A stretch of 64,000 nucleotides of DNA from Rhizobium leguminosarum bv. viciae USDA 2370 (GTDB taxonomy: Bacteria > Pseudomonadota > Alphaproteobacteria > Rhizobiales > Rhizobiaceae), in the NCBI RefSeq assembly GCF_002008365.1, contig NZ_MRDL01000007.1, positions 203,195 to 267,194 of the forward strand, in the 5' to 3' direction. Each line of letters begins with the position of its first letter. Within the stretch, counting starts at the first letter, position 1. Below are positions 9,026-17,900 of this stretch, piece after piece. Made by a program: the position numbers and the translations under genes. The notes below the pieces were generated by a model. It was not told the origin of the DNA, searched no databases, and worked only from the letters and a program-made list of their open reading frames with translations.

Positions 9026-10360
9026 TCATGCTGCGGCGAGCAGAACGGCGTCGACGCGGCGGGCGTTGCTGATCGCGAAGACCAGCATGGCGAGCGCCGA
9101 GACGGCCGCGGGGATCGCGAAGATCAGGAAGTTCTGCTGCAGCGGCAGCTGTTGGGCCAGAAGCACACCGCCGAGGGTCGGACCGACAATGGCGCCGATA
9201 CGGCCCACACCGGAAGCCCAGCCCAGCCCCGTCGACCGGACGGAGAGGTTATAGAGCTGCGCGACGCTCGCATAGAGCAGGATCTGCGTGCCGATGGTGG
9301 TGGCGCCGGCGATGAAGATCGTCAGGAACAGCAGCCCAGCCGGCAGGTTGAAACCAATCAGCGCGATCGACAGGGCGGCAGCCACGAAGAAGCCGACGAC
9401 AACCTTCGGCAGGCCGAACCGGTCGCCCAGCCAACCGCCGGCGATGGCCCCGACCATGCCGCCAAAATTGAGCGAGAACAGGCTCACGAGGCTGGCTCTT
9501 TCGGCATAGCCGGCTTCCTGCAGCACTTTCGGCAGCCACGACGACAGCAGATAAACAAGCAGCAGGCAGCAGAAGAACGCCACCCAGAGCATCAGCGTGC
9601 GCAACGTGCGCTGGTGGCGGAACAGTTCGGCGACCGATGCGGACGCACCCTTGGTTTCAGTGAAGACCAGCATGTCGTCGTTGCCAAGGCGGGCAGACGG
9701 ATCGATCTTCGCATAGATCCGTCTGGCTTTCTCCTGTTGCCCCTGGCGGATCAGAAAGCCAAGGGATTCGGGCAACTTCCAGAGCACCAGCGGCAGCATC
9801 AGCAACGGCAGGGCGGCGATGAAGAACATGGGCTTCCAGCCATATTGCGGGATCATGCCGATGCCGAGCCCGGCGGCAACCATGCCGCCGACCGAGTAGC
9901 CGGAGAACATCAGCGCGACGATGGTGCTGCGGAGGCGCTTGGGGGCATATTCGTTCATAAGCGCCACCGCGTTGGGCATCAGTCCGCCGCAGCCGAGACC
10001 GGCAATGAAGCGAAAGACTTTGAACTGGTCGGGCGAACTGGCGAAACCGGTCAGAAGGGTGGAAGCAGTGAACAGCACGAAGCTGATCGCAATGCCCTTC
10101 TTGCGCCCGATCCTGTCGGCCAGGGAGCCAAAAGCCAGGGCGCCGAACATCATCCCGAACAGCGCCCAGGCCTGCAGCGCGCCGGCCTGCGGTTTGGTCA
10201 GGCCCCATTCCGCAATCAGCGTCGGCAGCACGGTGCCGGCGACGAAGACGTCATAACCGTCGACGATCAGCAGCAGCGCGCAGAGCGCCACCACCGACCA
10301 CTGAAACCTTCCGAATGGATTGTTGTCTATCGCTTCATTCACATCGATAGTGCGCATCAT
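9026..10360 (-). CDS. MFS aromatic acid:H+ symporter (BenK/PcaK-like)
   Basis: A 444-residue, 12-helix major facilitator of the AAHS group that imports aromatic acids. Signature DGYDVFVAGTVLP in helix 1 (the D-G-Y/F-D motif of AAHS carriers) and GSLADRIGRKKG between helices 2 and 3 are both visible, plus GWLGDRFG in the second half. GGGAGGAGCC precedes the ATG at 10360. It starts 39 bp after benD and is in the same direction as the degradation genes, so benzoate is the likely substrate; the specificity is inferred from context. Confidence 0.88.
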   Translation of the reverse strand: MMRTIDVNEAIDNNPFGRFQWSVVALCALLLIVDGYDVFVAGTVLPTLIAEWGLTKPQAGALQAWALFGMMFGALAFGSLADRIGRKKGIAISFVLFTASTLLTGFASSPDQFKVFRFIAGLGCGGLMPNAVALMNEYAPKRLRSTIVALMFSGYSVGGMVAAGLGIGMIPQYGWKPMFFIAALPLLMLPLVLWKLPESLGFLIRQGQQEKARRIYAKIDPSARLGNDDMLVFTETKGASASVAELFRHQRTLRTLMLWVAFFCCLLLVYLLSSWLPKVLQEAGYAERASLVSLFSLNFGGMVGAIAGGWLGDRFGLPKVVVGFFVAAALSIALIGFNLPAGLLFLTIFIAGATTIGTQILLYASVAQLYNLSVRSTGLGWASGVGRIGAIVGPTLGGVLLAQQLPLQQNFLIFAIPAAVSALAMLVFAISNARRVDAVLLAAA

Positions 10361-10399
10361 GGCTCCTCCCTGAGTTTCTACGCAGTCAGTATTGAGATG

Positions 10400-11188
10400 T
10401 CAGCCGGTATCGCCGCCGGCCACCGGCAGCACGCTGCCGGTGATGTAGGACGCTTCATCCGAGGCGAGGAACAGGATTGGCGCTGCCTGTTCCTCGATGG
10501 TCCCGTACCGCTTCATGAAACTGGATTGTTTCACCTGGCCGACGACGTCGGTCATCCAGGCCTTCTCGGCGTCCGTATCGCCCGCGACATTGCGCGGAAT
10601 CCGACGCGGCGGCGCTTCCGTGCCGCCTGGTGCGGTGGCGACCACGCGGATGTTGCGCTCCGCCAGTTCCATGGCAAGCGACTGGGTGATGGCGTTCACG
10701 CCGCCCTTGGCTGCCGAATAAGGCACACGATGGATGCCGCGCGTTGCATTCGAGGATACGTTGACGATGGTGCCGCCGCCGCGCGCGAACAGATGCGGCA
10801 GGACGGCGTGGCAGCAATAGAGTGTCGGCATCAGCGAGCGGCGGATCTCCGCGTCGATCTGCTGCGATCCGAATTCCGCAAAGGGGCGCATCCGGATGGC
10901 GCCGCCGACATTGTTGATCAGGATGTCGATGCCACCGAAGCGTTGCTCGGCGAAGCGCATCGCCGAAGCCGCGCCTTCATAGGTCTCCAGATCGGCATTG
11001 AAGGCGGCGGTTTCGGCGTCTCTGGCTTCGGCTGCAATCTCCGTCACGAAATCGGCGCGGTCGACGAACAGCACCTTGCCACCCTCTGCCGCGGCGCGGA
11101 TGGCCACGGCGCGGCCGATGCCCTGCGCGGCGCCGGTGACGACCAGCACCTTGCCGTCAAACCGACCGGCGAAGCGCGGCGCGCTCAT
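10400..11188 (-). CDS. benD: Benzoate cis-diol (DHB) dehydrogenase
   Basis: 1,6-dihydroxycyclohexa-2,4-diene-1-carboxylate dehydrogenase oxidises the benzoate cis-diol to catechol with release of CO2 and NADH formation. It is a 262-residue classical SDR: nucleotide motif TGAAQGIGR, NNVGG, catalytic Ser in VNVSSNA and YSAAKGG. The C-terminus ITGSVLPVAGGDTG is also BenD-like. The ATG at 11188 overlaps the benC stop (ATGA), showing coupling; a longer reading upstream would run through benC and is rejected. Confidence 0.92.
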   Translation of the reverse strand: MSAPRFAGRFDGKVLVVTGAAQGIGRAVAIRAAAEGGKVLFVDRADFVTEIAAEARDAETAAFNADLETYEGAASAMRFAEQRFGGIDILINNVGGAIRMRPFAEFGSQQIDAEIRRSLMPTLYCCHAVLPHLFARGGGTIVNVSSNATRGIHRVPYSAAKGGVNAITQSLAMELAERNIRVVATAPGGTEAPPRRIPRNVAGDTDAEKAWMTDVVGQVKQSSFMKRYGTIEEQAAPILFLASDEASYITGSVLPVAGGDTG

Positions 11189-12213
11189 GCAGCCTCCTTC
11201 GCCGCCGCATTGGGCGTGAACTTTTCGTATTGGAAGCTGTTGGGCTTCACGCCGTTGTCGTCGAAATGCTTGCGCACCGCATCGACCATTGGCGGGGGGC
11301 CGCAGAGATAGACGTCGACATCGCCGCCATGAAGCAGCTCGGCCGGCATATGTTGCGTAACCCATCCCTTACGCGGATGGCTCGAGGCCTCCTCGGCCAC
11401 CACCGTGGTGAAGCTGAAGTTGGGCAGGCGCGTGGCATAGGCCGCGAACTCGTCGACGAGAACCAGATCGAGATCGCGCGTCACGCCATAGATCAGATGG
11501 ATTTTCTGTTCCGATCCAGCGCGGGCAAGAACCTCCAGCATCGAGAGGAACGGTGCAAGGCCGGTGCCTCCGGCTAAAAACAAAAGCGGCCTGCGCACAT
11601 CCCGCAGATAAAAGCTGCCGAGCGGGCCAGTCAGATTGAGCCTGTCGCCGGCCTGTGCGTCGGCGAGCCAGCCGCTCATCAACCCACCCGGGATCTTCTT
11701 GATCAGGAAGCCGATGCGTTGCTCGCCGGGCGCCGTGCTGAACGAATAGGAACGGCTCTGGCCGCTGGCCGGCACATCGATGTTGACATACTGGCCGGGC
11801 AGGAACGAGGGAGACGCCCCAGTGTCCACGTCCAGTTCCAATACGATCGCCGCATCGTTGTGCGGCGTCACCTTCGCCACAGTGGCGGCGAATTTCTGCT
11901 GCCCGGTTTTGCAGGCCGTCGATGTCGTCGGCACAGCGATGACGCAGTCCGACGTCGGCTTCATCTGGCAGGTCAGCACGAGGCCGCGCTCCGCCTCGTC
12001 GGCCGTCAGCGCATCATCGATATAGTCGTCGCCGAGATCGTAGAAGCCGCTTTCGGCGCGACATTTGCAGGTCCCGCACACGCCGTCGGAGCAATCCATC
12101 GGCAGGTTGATCTTGTTGCGGAAGGCGGCATCGAGAACCTTCTCGCCGTCCTTGCATTCGACGAACCGGGTGACCCCGTCCTCGAAGTTCAATGCGATCC
12201 TGTAGCTGGCCAT
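11185..12213 (-). CDS. benC: Benzoate 1,2-dioxygenase reductase
   Basis: This is the electron-transfer subunit that passes electrons from NADH through FAD and a [2Fe-2S] cluster to BenAB. The protein has 342 residues. Residues 1-100 are a plant-type ferredoxin domain with the cluster cysteines in CSDGVCGTCKC and LTCQ; residues 105-200 are the FAD domain with RSYSFSTAPG; the C-terminal third is the NADH domain with GGTGLAPFLSML and YLCGPPPMV. The ATG at 12213 has GAGGAGGG about 5 bases upstream. It lies 41 bp after benB and overlaps benD. Confidence 0.95.
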   Translation of the reverse strand: MASYRIALNFEDGVTRFVECKDGEKVLDAAFRNKINLPMDCSDGVCGTCKCRAESGFYDLGDDYIDDALTADEAERGLVLTCQMKPTSDCVIAVPTTSTACKTGQQKFAATVAKVTPHNDAAIVLELDVDTGASPSFLPGQYVNIDVPASGQSRSYSFSTAPGEQRIGFLIKKIPGGLMSGWLADAQAGDRLNLTGPLGSFYLRDVRRPLLFLAGGTGLAPFLSMLEVLARAGSEQKIHLIYGVTRDLDLVLVDEFAAYATRLPNFSFTTVVAEEASSHPRKGWVTQHMPAELLHGGDVDVYLCGPPPMVDAVRKHFDDNGVKPNSFQYEKFTPNAAAKEAA

Positions 12214-12254
12214 GGAGCCCTCCTCATCAATCCCCTGCCGGCCGGCGACGCCTG

Positions 12255-12743
12255 TCAAACGTGATAGACGTCAATAACCTGGCGGATGTAGTCGTTCTTC
12301 AACACGATCTTCTTGCGCGCGATCAGCAGTGCGTCGTCGTCCTTGCGCAGCGTGGCGAACATGGTGCCGAAGAAGTGGTCGGTTACCTTGTAGCGGTGGT
12401 TCAACGTGTGGAAGTTGTAGCGCACGTCGACTTCGTCGCCCCGATGCGCCAGCACTTCGACATTGGTGACATTGTGGCTCGTGCGCGGTTCCGGCGTGGA
12501 AGCGCCGGAGCGCTCGGTCTTGATGCGGAATACCCGGTCTTCCAGGCCGTCGCGGTTCGGATAATAGATCAGCGAAATCTGCGACTGCGGGTCTTCGGTA
12601 ATCCGGTCGTCGTCATCCCAGGCCGGCATCCAGTAGGTCACGTCGGGTGCATAGCAGGTCAGCCATTCGTCCCACTCGCGATCGTCCAGGAGCCGCGCTT
12701 CCCGATAGAAGAACGCGCAGATGGCGTCATAGGAAATGCTCAT
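12255..12743 (-). CDS. benB: Benzoate 1,2-dioxygenase small subunit
   Basis: The 162-residue beta subunit of the ring-hydroxylating dioxygenase; it is structural and supports the alpha3beta3 hexamer. The sequence has the cone-fold features [23 protein letters not shown] near the start and [21 protein letters not shown] in the middle, both BenB/XylY-like. The ATG overlaps the benA stop by 4 bp. No metal ligands are expected in this subunit. Confidence 0.94.
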   Translation of the reverse strand: MSISYDAICAFFYREARLLDDREWDEWLTCYAPDVTYWMPAWDDDDRITEDPQSQISLIYYPNRDGLEDRVFRIKTERSGASTPEPRTSHNVTNVEVLAHRGDEVDVRYNFHTLNHRYKVTDHFFGTMFATLRKDDDALLIARKKIVLKNDYIRQVIDVYHV

Positions 12744-14098
12744 GCGACAACTCCGTTCTTTTCAGCGGACAGCGCCTGGCGCATCACCTTGGCCCAGTAT
12801 TCGTGCTGGCGGACGAACAGGCCTTCGTCCTCGCTGCGCTCGCCGGACAGCAGCGGCTCGATGCCCATCTGCTTGGCGTTTTCGTCCGGACCATCGATCC
12901 ACAGCGGCGCGCCCCGCGACAGGTCGTTCCAGAGCGCCGCGGTGCCGGCATAGCCGGCCTGGCAGGCGCGGAATTCCTCCAGGTCGTCAGCAGTGCCCAT
13001 GCCGGACACGTTGAAGAAATCCTCATATTGGCGGATACGGAGCTGGCGATCAGCCTCGCTTTCGCCCTTCGGCGCAAAGCAGAAGATGTTGATTTCGGTC
13101 TTGTCGACACTGATCGGGCGGGTCACGCGGATCTGCGTGCTGAACTGGTCCATCAGGAATACATTCGGGTAAAGGCAGAGGTTGCGGGTCTGGTTGACGA
13201 TGAAATTCGCCTTCTCGGCACCGACGCGCGCCGCGATCTCGTCTCGCTGGTCGTAGACCGGACGCACCTCGGGGTTCATGGTGTTGGTCCACAGCAGGAT
13301 GTGACCGTTCTCGAAACCATAGACACCCGCGACGGAACGGCTCCAGCTGTTGGCGTCGACCGCCTTCGTGCCCTCTTCCTTGCGCCGCCCCATCGTCGCG
13401 GCATAGTTCCAGTGGACGGAGCTGACGTGATAACCGTCGCAGCCGTTTTCCATCTGCAGCTTCCAGTTTCCGTCGTAGATGTAGGACGAATTGCCCCGCA
13501 GCACTTCAAGCCCGTTCGGCGCCTGGTCGACGATCTGGTCGATGATAACCTTCGTCTCGCCGAGATAGTCCTCGAGCGTCGCGACCGCATCATTCAGGCT
13601 GCCGAACAGAAAGCCTCGATAGTTCTCGAACCGGGGAACGCGCTTGAGGTCGTGCGAACCGTTCTGCGCGAACTGAGGCGGATACTGGGTGGTTTTCTCG
13701 TCCTTGACCTTGAGCAGCTTGCCGGTGTTGGAAAAGGTCCAGCCGTGGAAGGGGCAGGTGAAGCTGCCCTTGTTGCCGTGCTTGCGGCGGCACAGCATCG
13801 CGCCGCGGTGGGCGCAGGCGTTGATGACCGCGTGCAGTTCGCCGTTCTTGTCGCGGGTGATGACGACCGGCTGCCGGCCGATATAGGTCGTGTAATAATC
13901 GTTGTTCTCTGGGATTTGACTCTCATGGGCCAGATAAACCCAGTTGCCTTCGAAGATATGCTTTATCTCCAGCTCGAAGAGGTCTTCGTCGGTGAAGATG
14001 TCCCGGCGGCAACGGAATAGACCGGCTTCCTTGTCGTCCTGCACGGCAGTGGCGAGCAGATGATCGAGTTCTCTTGCTTTGTCGATGATCGCAGACAT
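12740..14098 (-). CDS. benA: Benzoate 1,2-dioxygenase large subunit
   Basis: The 452-residue catalytic subunit that dihydroxylates benzoate. The N-terminal Rieske [2Fe-2S] centre is seen as CAHRG and CPFHGW. The mononuclear iron site is the [13 protein letters not shown] segment, with two His and a more distal Asp. Its length and sequence match BenA more closely than AntA or naphthalene-type enzymes, and the downstream benB, benC and benD genes agree. The ATG at 14098 has GGGAGAG upstream; the long open frame before it lacks conserved sequence. The 106-bp gap after catA shows no second ATAC-N7-GTAT site. Confidence 0.95.
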   Translation of the reverse strand: MSAIIDKARELDHLLATAVQDDKEAGLFRCRRDIFTDEDLFELEIKHIFEGNWVYLAHESQIPENNDYYTTYIGRQPVVITRDKNGELHAVINACAHRGAMLCRRKHGNKGSFTCPFHGWTFSNTGKLLKVKDEKTTQYPPQFAQNGSHDLKRVPRFENYRGFLFGSLNDAVATLEDYLGETKVIIDQIVDQAPNGLEVLRGNSSYIYDGNWKLQMENGCDGYHVSSVHWNYAATMGRRKEEGTKAVDANSWSRSVAGVYGFENGHILLWTNTMNPEVRPVYDQRDEIAARVGAEKANFIVNQTRNLCLYPNVFLMDQFSTQIRVTRPISVDKTEINIFCFAPKGESEADRQLRIRQYEDFFNVSGMGTADDLEEFRACQAGYAGTAALWNDLSRGAPLWIDGPDENAKQMGIEPLLSGERSEDEGLFVRQHEYWAKVMRQALSAEKNGVVA

Positions 14099-14204
14099 GG
14101 CTTCTCTCCCGCAAAGTGCGCGGTAACCGGCGCAACCCTTGCAACAGTGTCGATGGTGACGATGATATGCGGGCTGGCGGCCATTCAGCCGCCGCCCTTG
14201 CCGT

Positions 14205-15143
14205 TTACGCGGCGGCGCGTTTGCGCTGTTCGTTGATCTGGTTGTCGATGCCATCGACCAGAGCGGTCAGATGGATGTCGAACGTGATCTCGGCGAACGG
14301 GCCGCTCAGACCATTGGCCTTGATGCTGGCTTCGTCGCTGCGCTCGATCACGGCCGGAACCAGGCCGTCTCGCGTCGCATAGGCAAAATCGTCATTGACC
14401 AGCGGATCGCCTTCAATGTTGATCTGGGTCGTCAGCTTGCGATGGCCGTCGGCGCTGATGAAGAGGTGGATATGCGCCGGGCGCTGGCCATGGCGGCCGA
14501 GGGCGGAAAGCAACTGTTCCGTCGGGCTGCCCGGTGGCACGCCATATCCGTGCGGCACGATGCTCTGGAATTTGTAACAGCCCTTTTCGTCAGTCACGAT
14601 CGTGCGGCGCATGTTGAACGGCGCCTGCTTGCCGGTCGGGTCGAAGTGCGAATAGAACCCGCGGGTGTCACAATGCCAGACTTCGACAGTCGCACCCGGC
14701 TGCGGCTTGCCGTCAGAACCATAGACGGTGCCGTGCATGATCAGTGTGTGACCATTGGCGTCGGTGCCGTCATCGAGACGGGCAAAGCCATGACTGACCG
14801 GTGCGCCGGCCACATAGAGCGGCCCCTCGATCGTGCGCGGCGTCGGGTTTTCGATGCCGAGCGCCTCATCGATCGCGTCGAGGCGTTCGTCGAGGAAATG
14901 ATCGAGACCGAGACCGGGCGAGATCAGGCCGGCCTGGCCGGCGGCGCCGATCTCATTGAGCCAGGCAATGCCGGTCCAGTATTCGTCGGGGGTGATGTCG
15001 AGATCATCGATCGCCTTGAACAGGTCGGACATGATCCGATGGACGATGAGTTTGACGCGCGGATTGCCGCCGTCCTTGTCGAGGCCGCTCAGGACGCTCA
15101 GAAAATCCTGAATGTCGGGCCTGCCGAAAATCTTCACGCTCAT
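14205..15143 (-). CDS. catA: Catechol 1,2-dioxygenase
   Basis: An intradiol dioxygenase that cleaves catechol to cis,cis-muconate with non-heme Fe(III). The protein has 312 residues, normal for CatA. The four iron ligands are visible as Tyr in GPLYVAG, Tyr in RGFYSHFD and the two His of RPAHIHLF. The N-terminal helical dimerisation region precedes the beta core. The ATG at 15143 is chosen because the preceding in-frame codons encode QEEEK from the ribosome site GAGGAGG itself. It lies 64 bp after catC. Confidence 0.96.
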   Translation of the reverse strand: MSVKIFGRPDIQDFLSVLSGLDKDGGNPRVKLIVHRIMSDLFKAIDDLDITPDEYWTGIAWLNEIGAAGQAGLISPGLGLDHFLDERLDAIDEALGIENPTPRTIEGPLYVAGAPVSHGFARLDDGTDANGHTLIMHGTVYGSDGKPQPGATVEVWHCDTRGFYSHFDPTGKQAPFNMRRTIVTDEKGCYKFQSIVPHGYGVPPGSPTEQLLSALGRHGQRPAHIHLFISADGHRKLTTQINIEGDPLVNDDFAYATRDGLVPAVIERSDEASIKANGLSGPFAEITFDIHLTALVDGIDNQINEQRKRAAA

Positions 15144-15207
15144 TTTTTCCTCCTCTTGCATTGTTCAGAAAGTCGATGCGGCTCCCGTTCCCGCGCCGAA
15201 CACGGCG

Positions 15208-15498
15208 CTAGGTATCGTCCTCGCGGATCGCCGAGGGATGCCGCAGCAGCGGCGTTACTTCGATGTCCATGAACTTGAACAATGGCAGCCCCGACAGGAT
15301 CTCGTGCAACTCCGTATTGTCCTTCACGTCGAAGATGCTGTAGTTCGCGTATTCACCGGCGATGCGCCAGATATGCCGCCATTTGCGGCTGCGCTGCAGT
15401 TCGTGCGAATAGGCCTTTTCCCGAGCGATGATCTCCGCCGCCTCCGCCGAGGGGAGATCATGGGGAATATTCACATCCATCCTCACATGGAAAAGCAT
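15208..15498 (-). CDS. catC: Muconolactone delta-isomerase
   Basis: A 96-residue enzyme that isomerises muconolactone to beta-ketoadipate enol-lactone. It has the usual CatC length and features: MLFHVRMDVNIP at the N-terminus, WRHIWRIAGEYANYSIFDV in the centre and LPLFKFMDIEVTPL near the end. GGGAGGCGACC precedes the ATG at 15498. It begins 11 bp after catB. The product is the substrate of PcaD encoded at the end of the block. Confidence 0.95.
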   Translation of the reverse strand: MLFHVRMDVNIPHDLPSAEAAEIIAREKAYSHELQRSRKWRHIWRIAGEYANYSIFDVKDNTELHEILSGLPLFKFMDIEVTPLLRHPSAIREDDT

Positions 15499-15509
15499 GG
15501 TCGCCTCCC

Positions 15510-16658
15510 TTATCCGGCAATGCTGATCGTCTTGCGCATCCTGCCTCGAACAAAGAACGCCACACGATCCTCGTCCAGTTCGATCCCCAGTCCCGGTCCC
15601 TGGGGAACGGTCAGTTCGAAATCGCTGTAATCCAAGGGCGTGGCGAGGATCTCTTCCGTCAGCAGCAGCGGACCAAAGAACTCCGTGCCCCATTGCAGAT
15701 CCTTCACGCCGGCCATCAACTGCGCGGCAGCGATCGTGCCGATCGGCCCTTCGAGCATAGTGCCGCCATAGACACCGATGCCGGCCGTCTCGGCGATGGC
15801 GATGACCTTGGCGGCGGCGAACAGGCCGCCCGCCTGCTCGATCTTGATCGAGAATACGTCGGCTGCGTGCGCCGTCACCGCTTCGAGGGCGCTTTCGGGA
15901 CCGACAAGCACTTCATCGGCCATCATCGCGATCGGTGACACTCGCGTCAGCCGGGCAAGCGGCGCGACGCCGCACACCGGCTGCTCCACCAATACGCAAC
16001 CCGCATCGCCGAGTGCCGCAATCGCATTGCGCGCCTCGCGCTCCCGCCATGCCATGTTCACGTCGACACGAACCGAGGCCATGTCCGGCAGCGCCTTGCG
16101 TATGGCAGCCACGTGGCGGATATCCTCCTTGATCGACTTGACGCCGATCTTCAGTTTGAAGTCCTTGTGGCGACGTCGGTCGAGCAGCGCCTGCGCCTCA
16201 TCGATGTCCTTTGCGGTATCTCCGGATGCGAGCGTCCAGGCAACCGGCAGTTTCTCACGACGTCGGCCGCCGAGCAGTTCCGACATCGGCACGCCGAGCC
16301 GGCGGGCCTGGCCATCCAGCAACGCGGATTCGACGGCGCATTTGGCAAAGTGATTGCCCTTTACCGCCTTCCGGACGAGATCCATCGTCGCCTGTACGCG
16401 CGTCGGATCGCAGCCGAGGAGCAGGGGCGCGATATATTCGTCGATGGTGAGTTTCATGCCTTCCGGGCTCTCCGGTCCGTAGGCAAGTCCGCCAATGGTC
16501 GTGCCTTCACCGAGGCCTTCGATCCCATCGGAGCAGCGAACGCGCACGATCGTCATGCTCTGGCGGTTCATGGTGACCATCGAGAGCGTGTGCGGCCGGA
16601 TGGTCGGCAGATCGAGTATAGTAGCCTCGATGGAAACGATCCGAATTTCCGCACGCAC
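15510..16658 (-). CDS. catB: Muconate cycloisomerase
   Basis: An enolase-superfamily enzyme (382 residues) that lactonises cis,cis-muconate to muconolactone. The catalytic KxK (DFKLKIG), the metal ligands in VRVDVNMAW and VEQPV, and MADEVLVG are visible. The GTG at 16658 is the start; AGGGAGG is 7 bases upstream. It is the promoter-proximal gene of the minus-strand ben-cat block. A predicted promoter (16686-16714) and a CatR/BenM-type site lie in the 98-bp gap shared with the LysR gene. Confidence 0.95.
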   Translation of the reverse strand: MRAEIRIVSIEATILDLPTIRPHTLSMVTMNRQSMTIVRVRCSDGIEGLGEGTTIGGLAYGPESPEGMKLTIDEYIAPLLLGCDPTRVQATMDLVRKAVKGNHFAKCAVESALLDGQARRLGVPMSELLGGRRREKLPVAWTLASGDTAKDIDEAQALLDRRRHKDFKLKIGVKSIKEDIRHVAAIRKALPDMASVRVDVNMAWREREARNAIAALGDAGCVLVEQPVCGVAPLARLTRVSPIAMMADEVLVGPESALEAVTAHAADVFSIKIEQAGGLFAAAKVIAIAETAGIGVYGGTMLEGPIGTIAAAQLMAGVKDLQWGTEFFGPLLLTEEILATPLDYSDFELTVPQGPGLGIELDEDRVAFFVRGRMRKTISIAG

Positions 16659-16685
16659 TGCGCTTCCTCCCTTTATTTGCAGGAA

Positions 16686-16714
16686 GGTTAGCCCTCGTTT
16701 AAGGTAAGGTCCAA
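16686..16714 (-). promoter_or_regulatory. Predicted catB promoter
   Basis: On the minus strand TTGGAC (16714-16709) and CTAACC (16691-16686) are separated by 17 bases. The centre of the ATAC-N7-GTAT site lies about 30 bases upstream of the -35 hexamer, close to the -65 position where LysR-type activators bind. The -35 is good and the -10 is weak, as expected for an activator-dependent promoter. The prediction is by eye. Confidence 0.45.
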
Positions 16715-16734
16715 GACCATATTAGTCGAAATCT

Positions 16735-16749
16735 ATACCTAGGAGGTAT
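16735..16749. promoter_or_regulatory. CatR/BenM-type LysR operator (ATAC-N7-GTAT)
   Basis: ATACCTAGGAGGTAT has the exact ATAC-N7-GTAT core known for Acinetobacter BenM and CatM sites and contains ATACCT-N3-AGGTAT dyad symmetry. It lies between catB and the LysR gene and includes the AGGAGG ribosome site of the LysR gene (16741-16746). Binding there could activate catB and repress the regulator. Confidence 0.75.
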
Positions 16750-16756
16750 AATAGGA

Positions 16757-17695
16757 ATGGAGCTGCGCCAACTCCGCTACTTCGTGGCGGTCGCCACCGA
16801 GCGCAATTTCTCGCGCGCGGCGGAAATTCTCCACATCGCGCAGCCACCGCTCAGCCGGCAAATCCAGCAGCTGGAGGAGGAACTGGGCGTCAACCTGATC
16901 GACAGGTCCAAGCGGCCGTTGAGCTTGACGGAGGCGGGACGGTTCTTCTTCGATCAGGCCTCGCAGATCATGGCCCGGCTCGAGCATATCCGTGATCAGA
17001 CCCAGAGAATAGGAAAGGCCCAGCGCGAACGGTTCGTCATCGGCTGCGTCGGCTCCACCCTCTATGGAGGTATGCCGGACCTCGTCAGGCGCATGCGGCA
17101 GCGCTGGCCTGATCTCGATATCGAGATCCGGGAAATGATGTCGACGGAACAGGTGACGGCGCTCAAGGAGCGACGCATCGATCTGGGTTTCGGCCGGGTG
17201 CGCTTCAACGACAGGGAAGTCGAACGGCTGACGCTCCGAGAGGAGCGGCTTGTCGTCGCCTTCCCGAAGAGCCATGCCAAATCCACCGCCAAGGAGCCCA
17301 TAGGGCTTTGCGAGCTGGAGGGGGAATCCCTGATCATCTATCCCTCGACGCCCCGGCCAAGCTTTGCGGACGAGACGCTGAACCTGCTCGGCGAGATCAA
17401 CGTCAATCCCGGGCATGTCGAGGAGGTTCGCGAAATCCAGACGGCGCTGGGCATGGTCGCAGCCGGCGCCGGCCTGTGCATCATTCCCGCGGCCTCGCAG
17501 CGCCAGCGACCGGACGATGTCTGCTATCGCATGATTGCCGACGAGAGGGCGACCTCACCCATCATCATGAGCTACCGGCGCAACGAAGCCGGCGGCCGGA
17601 TCGAATTGATAAAGCAGATTATCCGCGAAATGTATGCCGACAATCCCCCCTGGCTCCAGCTCTCCAATGTCCGTCTGGACGCGCTCGAGAGTTGA
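16757..17695 (+). CDS. catR: LysR regulator of ben-cat genes (CatR/BenM-like)
   Basis: A 312-residue LysR-type regulator. Its N-terminus MELRQLRYFVAVATERNFSR plus AAEILHIAQPPLSRQIQQLE is the CatR/BenM/CatM form of the winged helix. The C-terminal effector domain is expected to bind cis,cis-muconate (and benzoate in BenM); which effector applies here cannot be seen. It is divergent from catB with a shared operator. I choose the ATG at 16757; AGGAGG is 10 bases upstream. The symbol is by family and context. Confidence 0.88.
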   Translation: MELRQLRYFVAVATERNFSRAAEILHIAQPPLSRQIQQLEEELGVNLIDRSKRPLSLTEAGRFFFDQASQIMARLEHIRDQTQRIGKAQRERFVIGCVGSTLYGGMPDLVRRMRQRWPDLDIEIREMMSTEQVTALKERRIDLGFGRVRFNDREVERLTLREERLVVAFPKSHAKSTAKEPIGLCELEGESLIIYPSTPRPSFADETLNLLGEINVNPGHVEEVREIQTALGMVAAGAGLCIIPAASQRQRPDDVCYRMIADERATSPIIMSYRRNEAGGRIELIKQIIREMYADNPPWLQLSNVRLDALES

Positions 17696-17714
17696 GGCAG
17701 GCCTGCGCTTCGGC

Positions 17715-17876
17715 CTACTGCCATCCACTCACTTCCGGGTGCAGCACTTCGACCCCCAGGGAGGCGCGCCCGACTGGCATGCCGGACCGAACGATCTGTT
17801 GGCAGAAGGCGGCAAACAGTTCCTTGACGCCGTTATGAGGCGCGTCATTTGCCAGCCAGCGTGCGATATCTTCCAT
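17715..17876 (-). pseudogene. Truncated adenylate/guanylate cyclase N-terminus
   Basis: A 53-codon reading frame (ATG at 17876, TAG at 17715) encodes MEDIARWLANDAPHNGVKEL followed by a segment with FCQQIVRSGMPVGRASLGVEVLHPEV. This matches the pattern of the N-terminal region of rhizobial class III cyclase proteins, where a short helical segment with (P)xxRASLGxxxLHP precedes the catalytic domain. No cyclase domain follows: the frame stops and runs into the 3' end of catR. I read it as a gene remnant left at the insertion edge of the ben-cat block. The family recognition is from memory and is not certain. Confidence 0.5.
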
Positions 17877-17900
17877 CCTCTCCGGCCTCGCTTCGCAAGG

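Noticed and set aside
8807..11311. Long open frame on the plus strand across the transporter and benD genes
   Set aside because: It is antisense to genes with complete domain motifs and encodes low-complexity Arg/Gln/His-rich sequence.
10400..11365. A longer benD reading from 11365
   Set aside because: The extra 59 codons read through the 3' end of benC and have no conserved sequence; ATG 11188 has the coupled overlap.
14099..14204. Second BenM-type site before benA
   Set aside because: No ATAC-N7-GTAT or close variant is present in the 106-bp gap.
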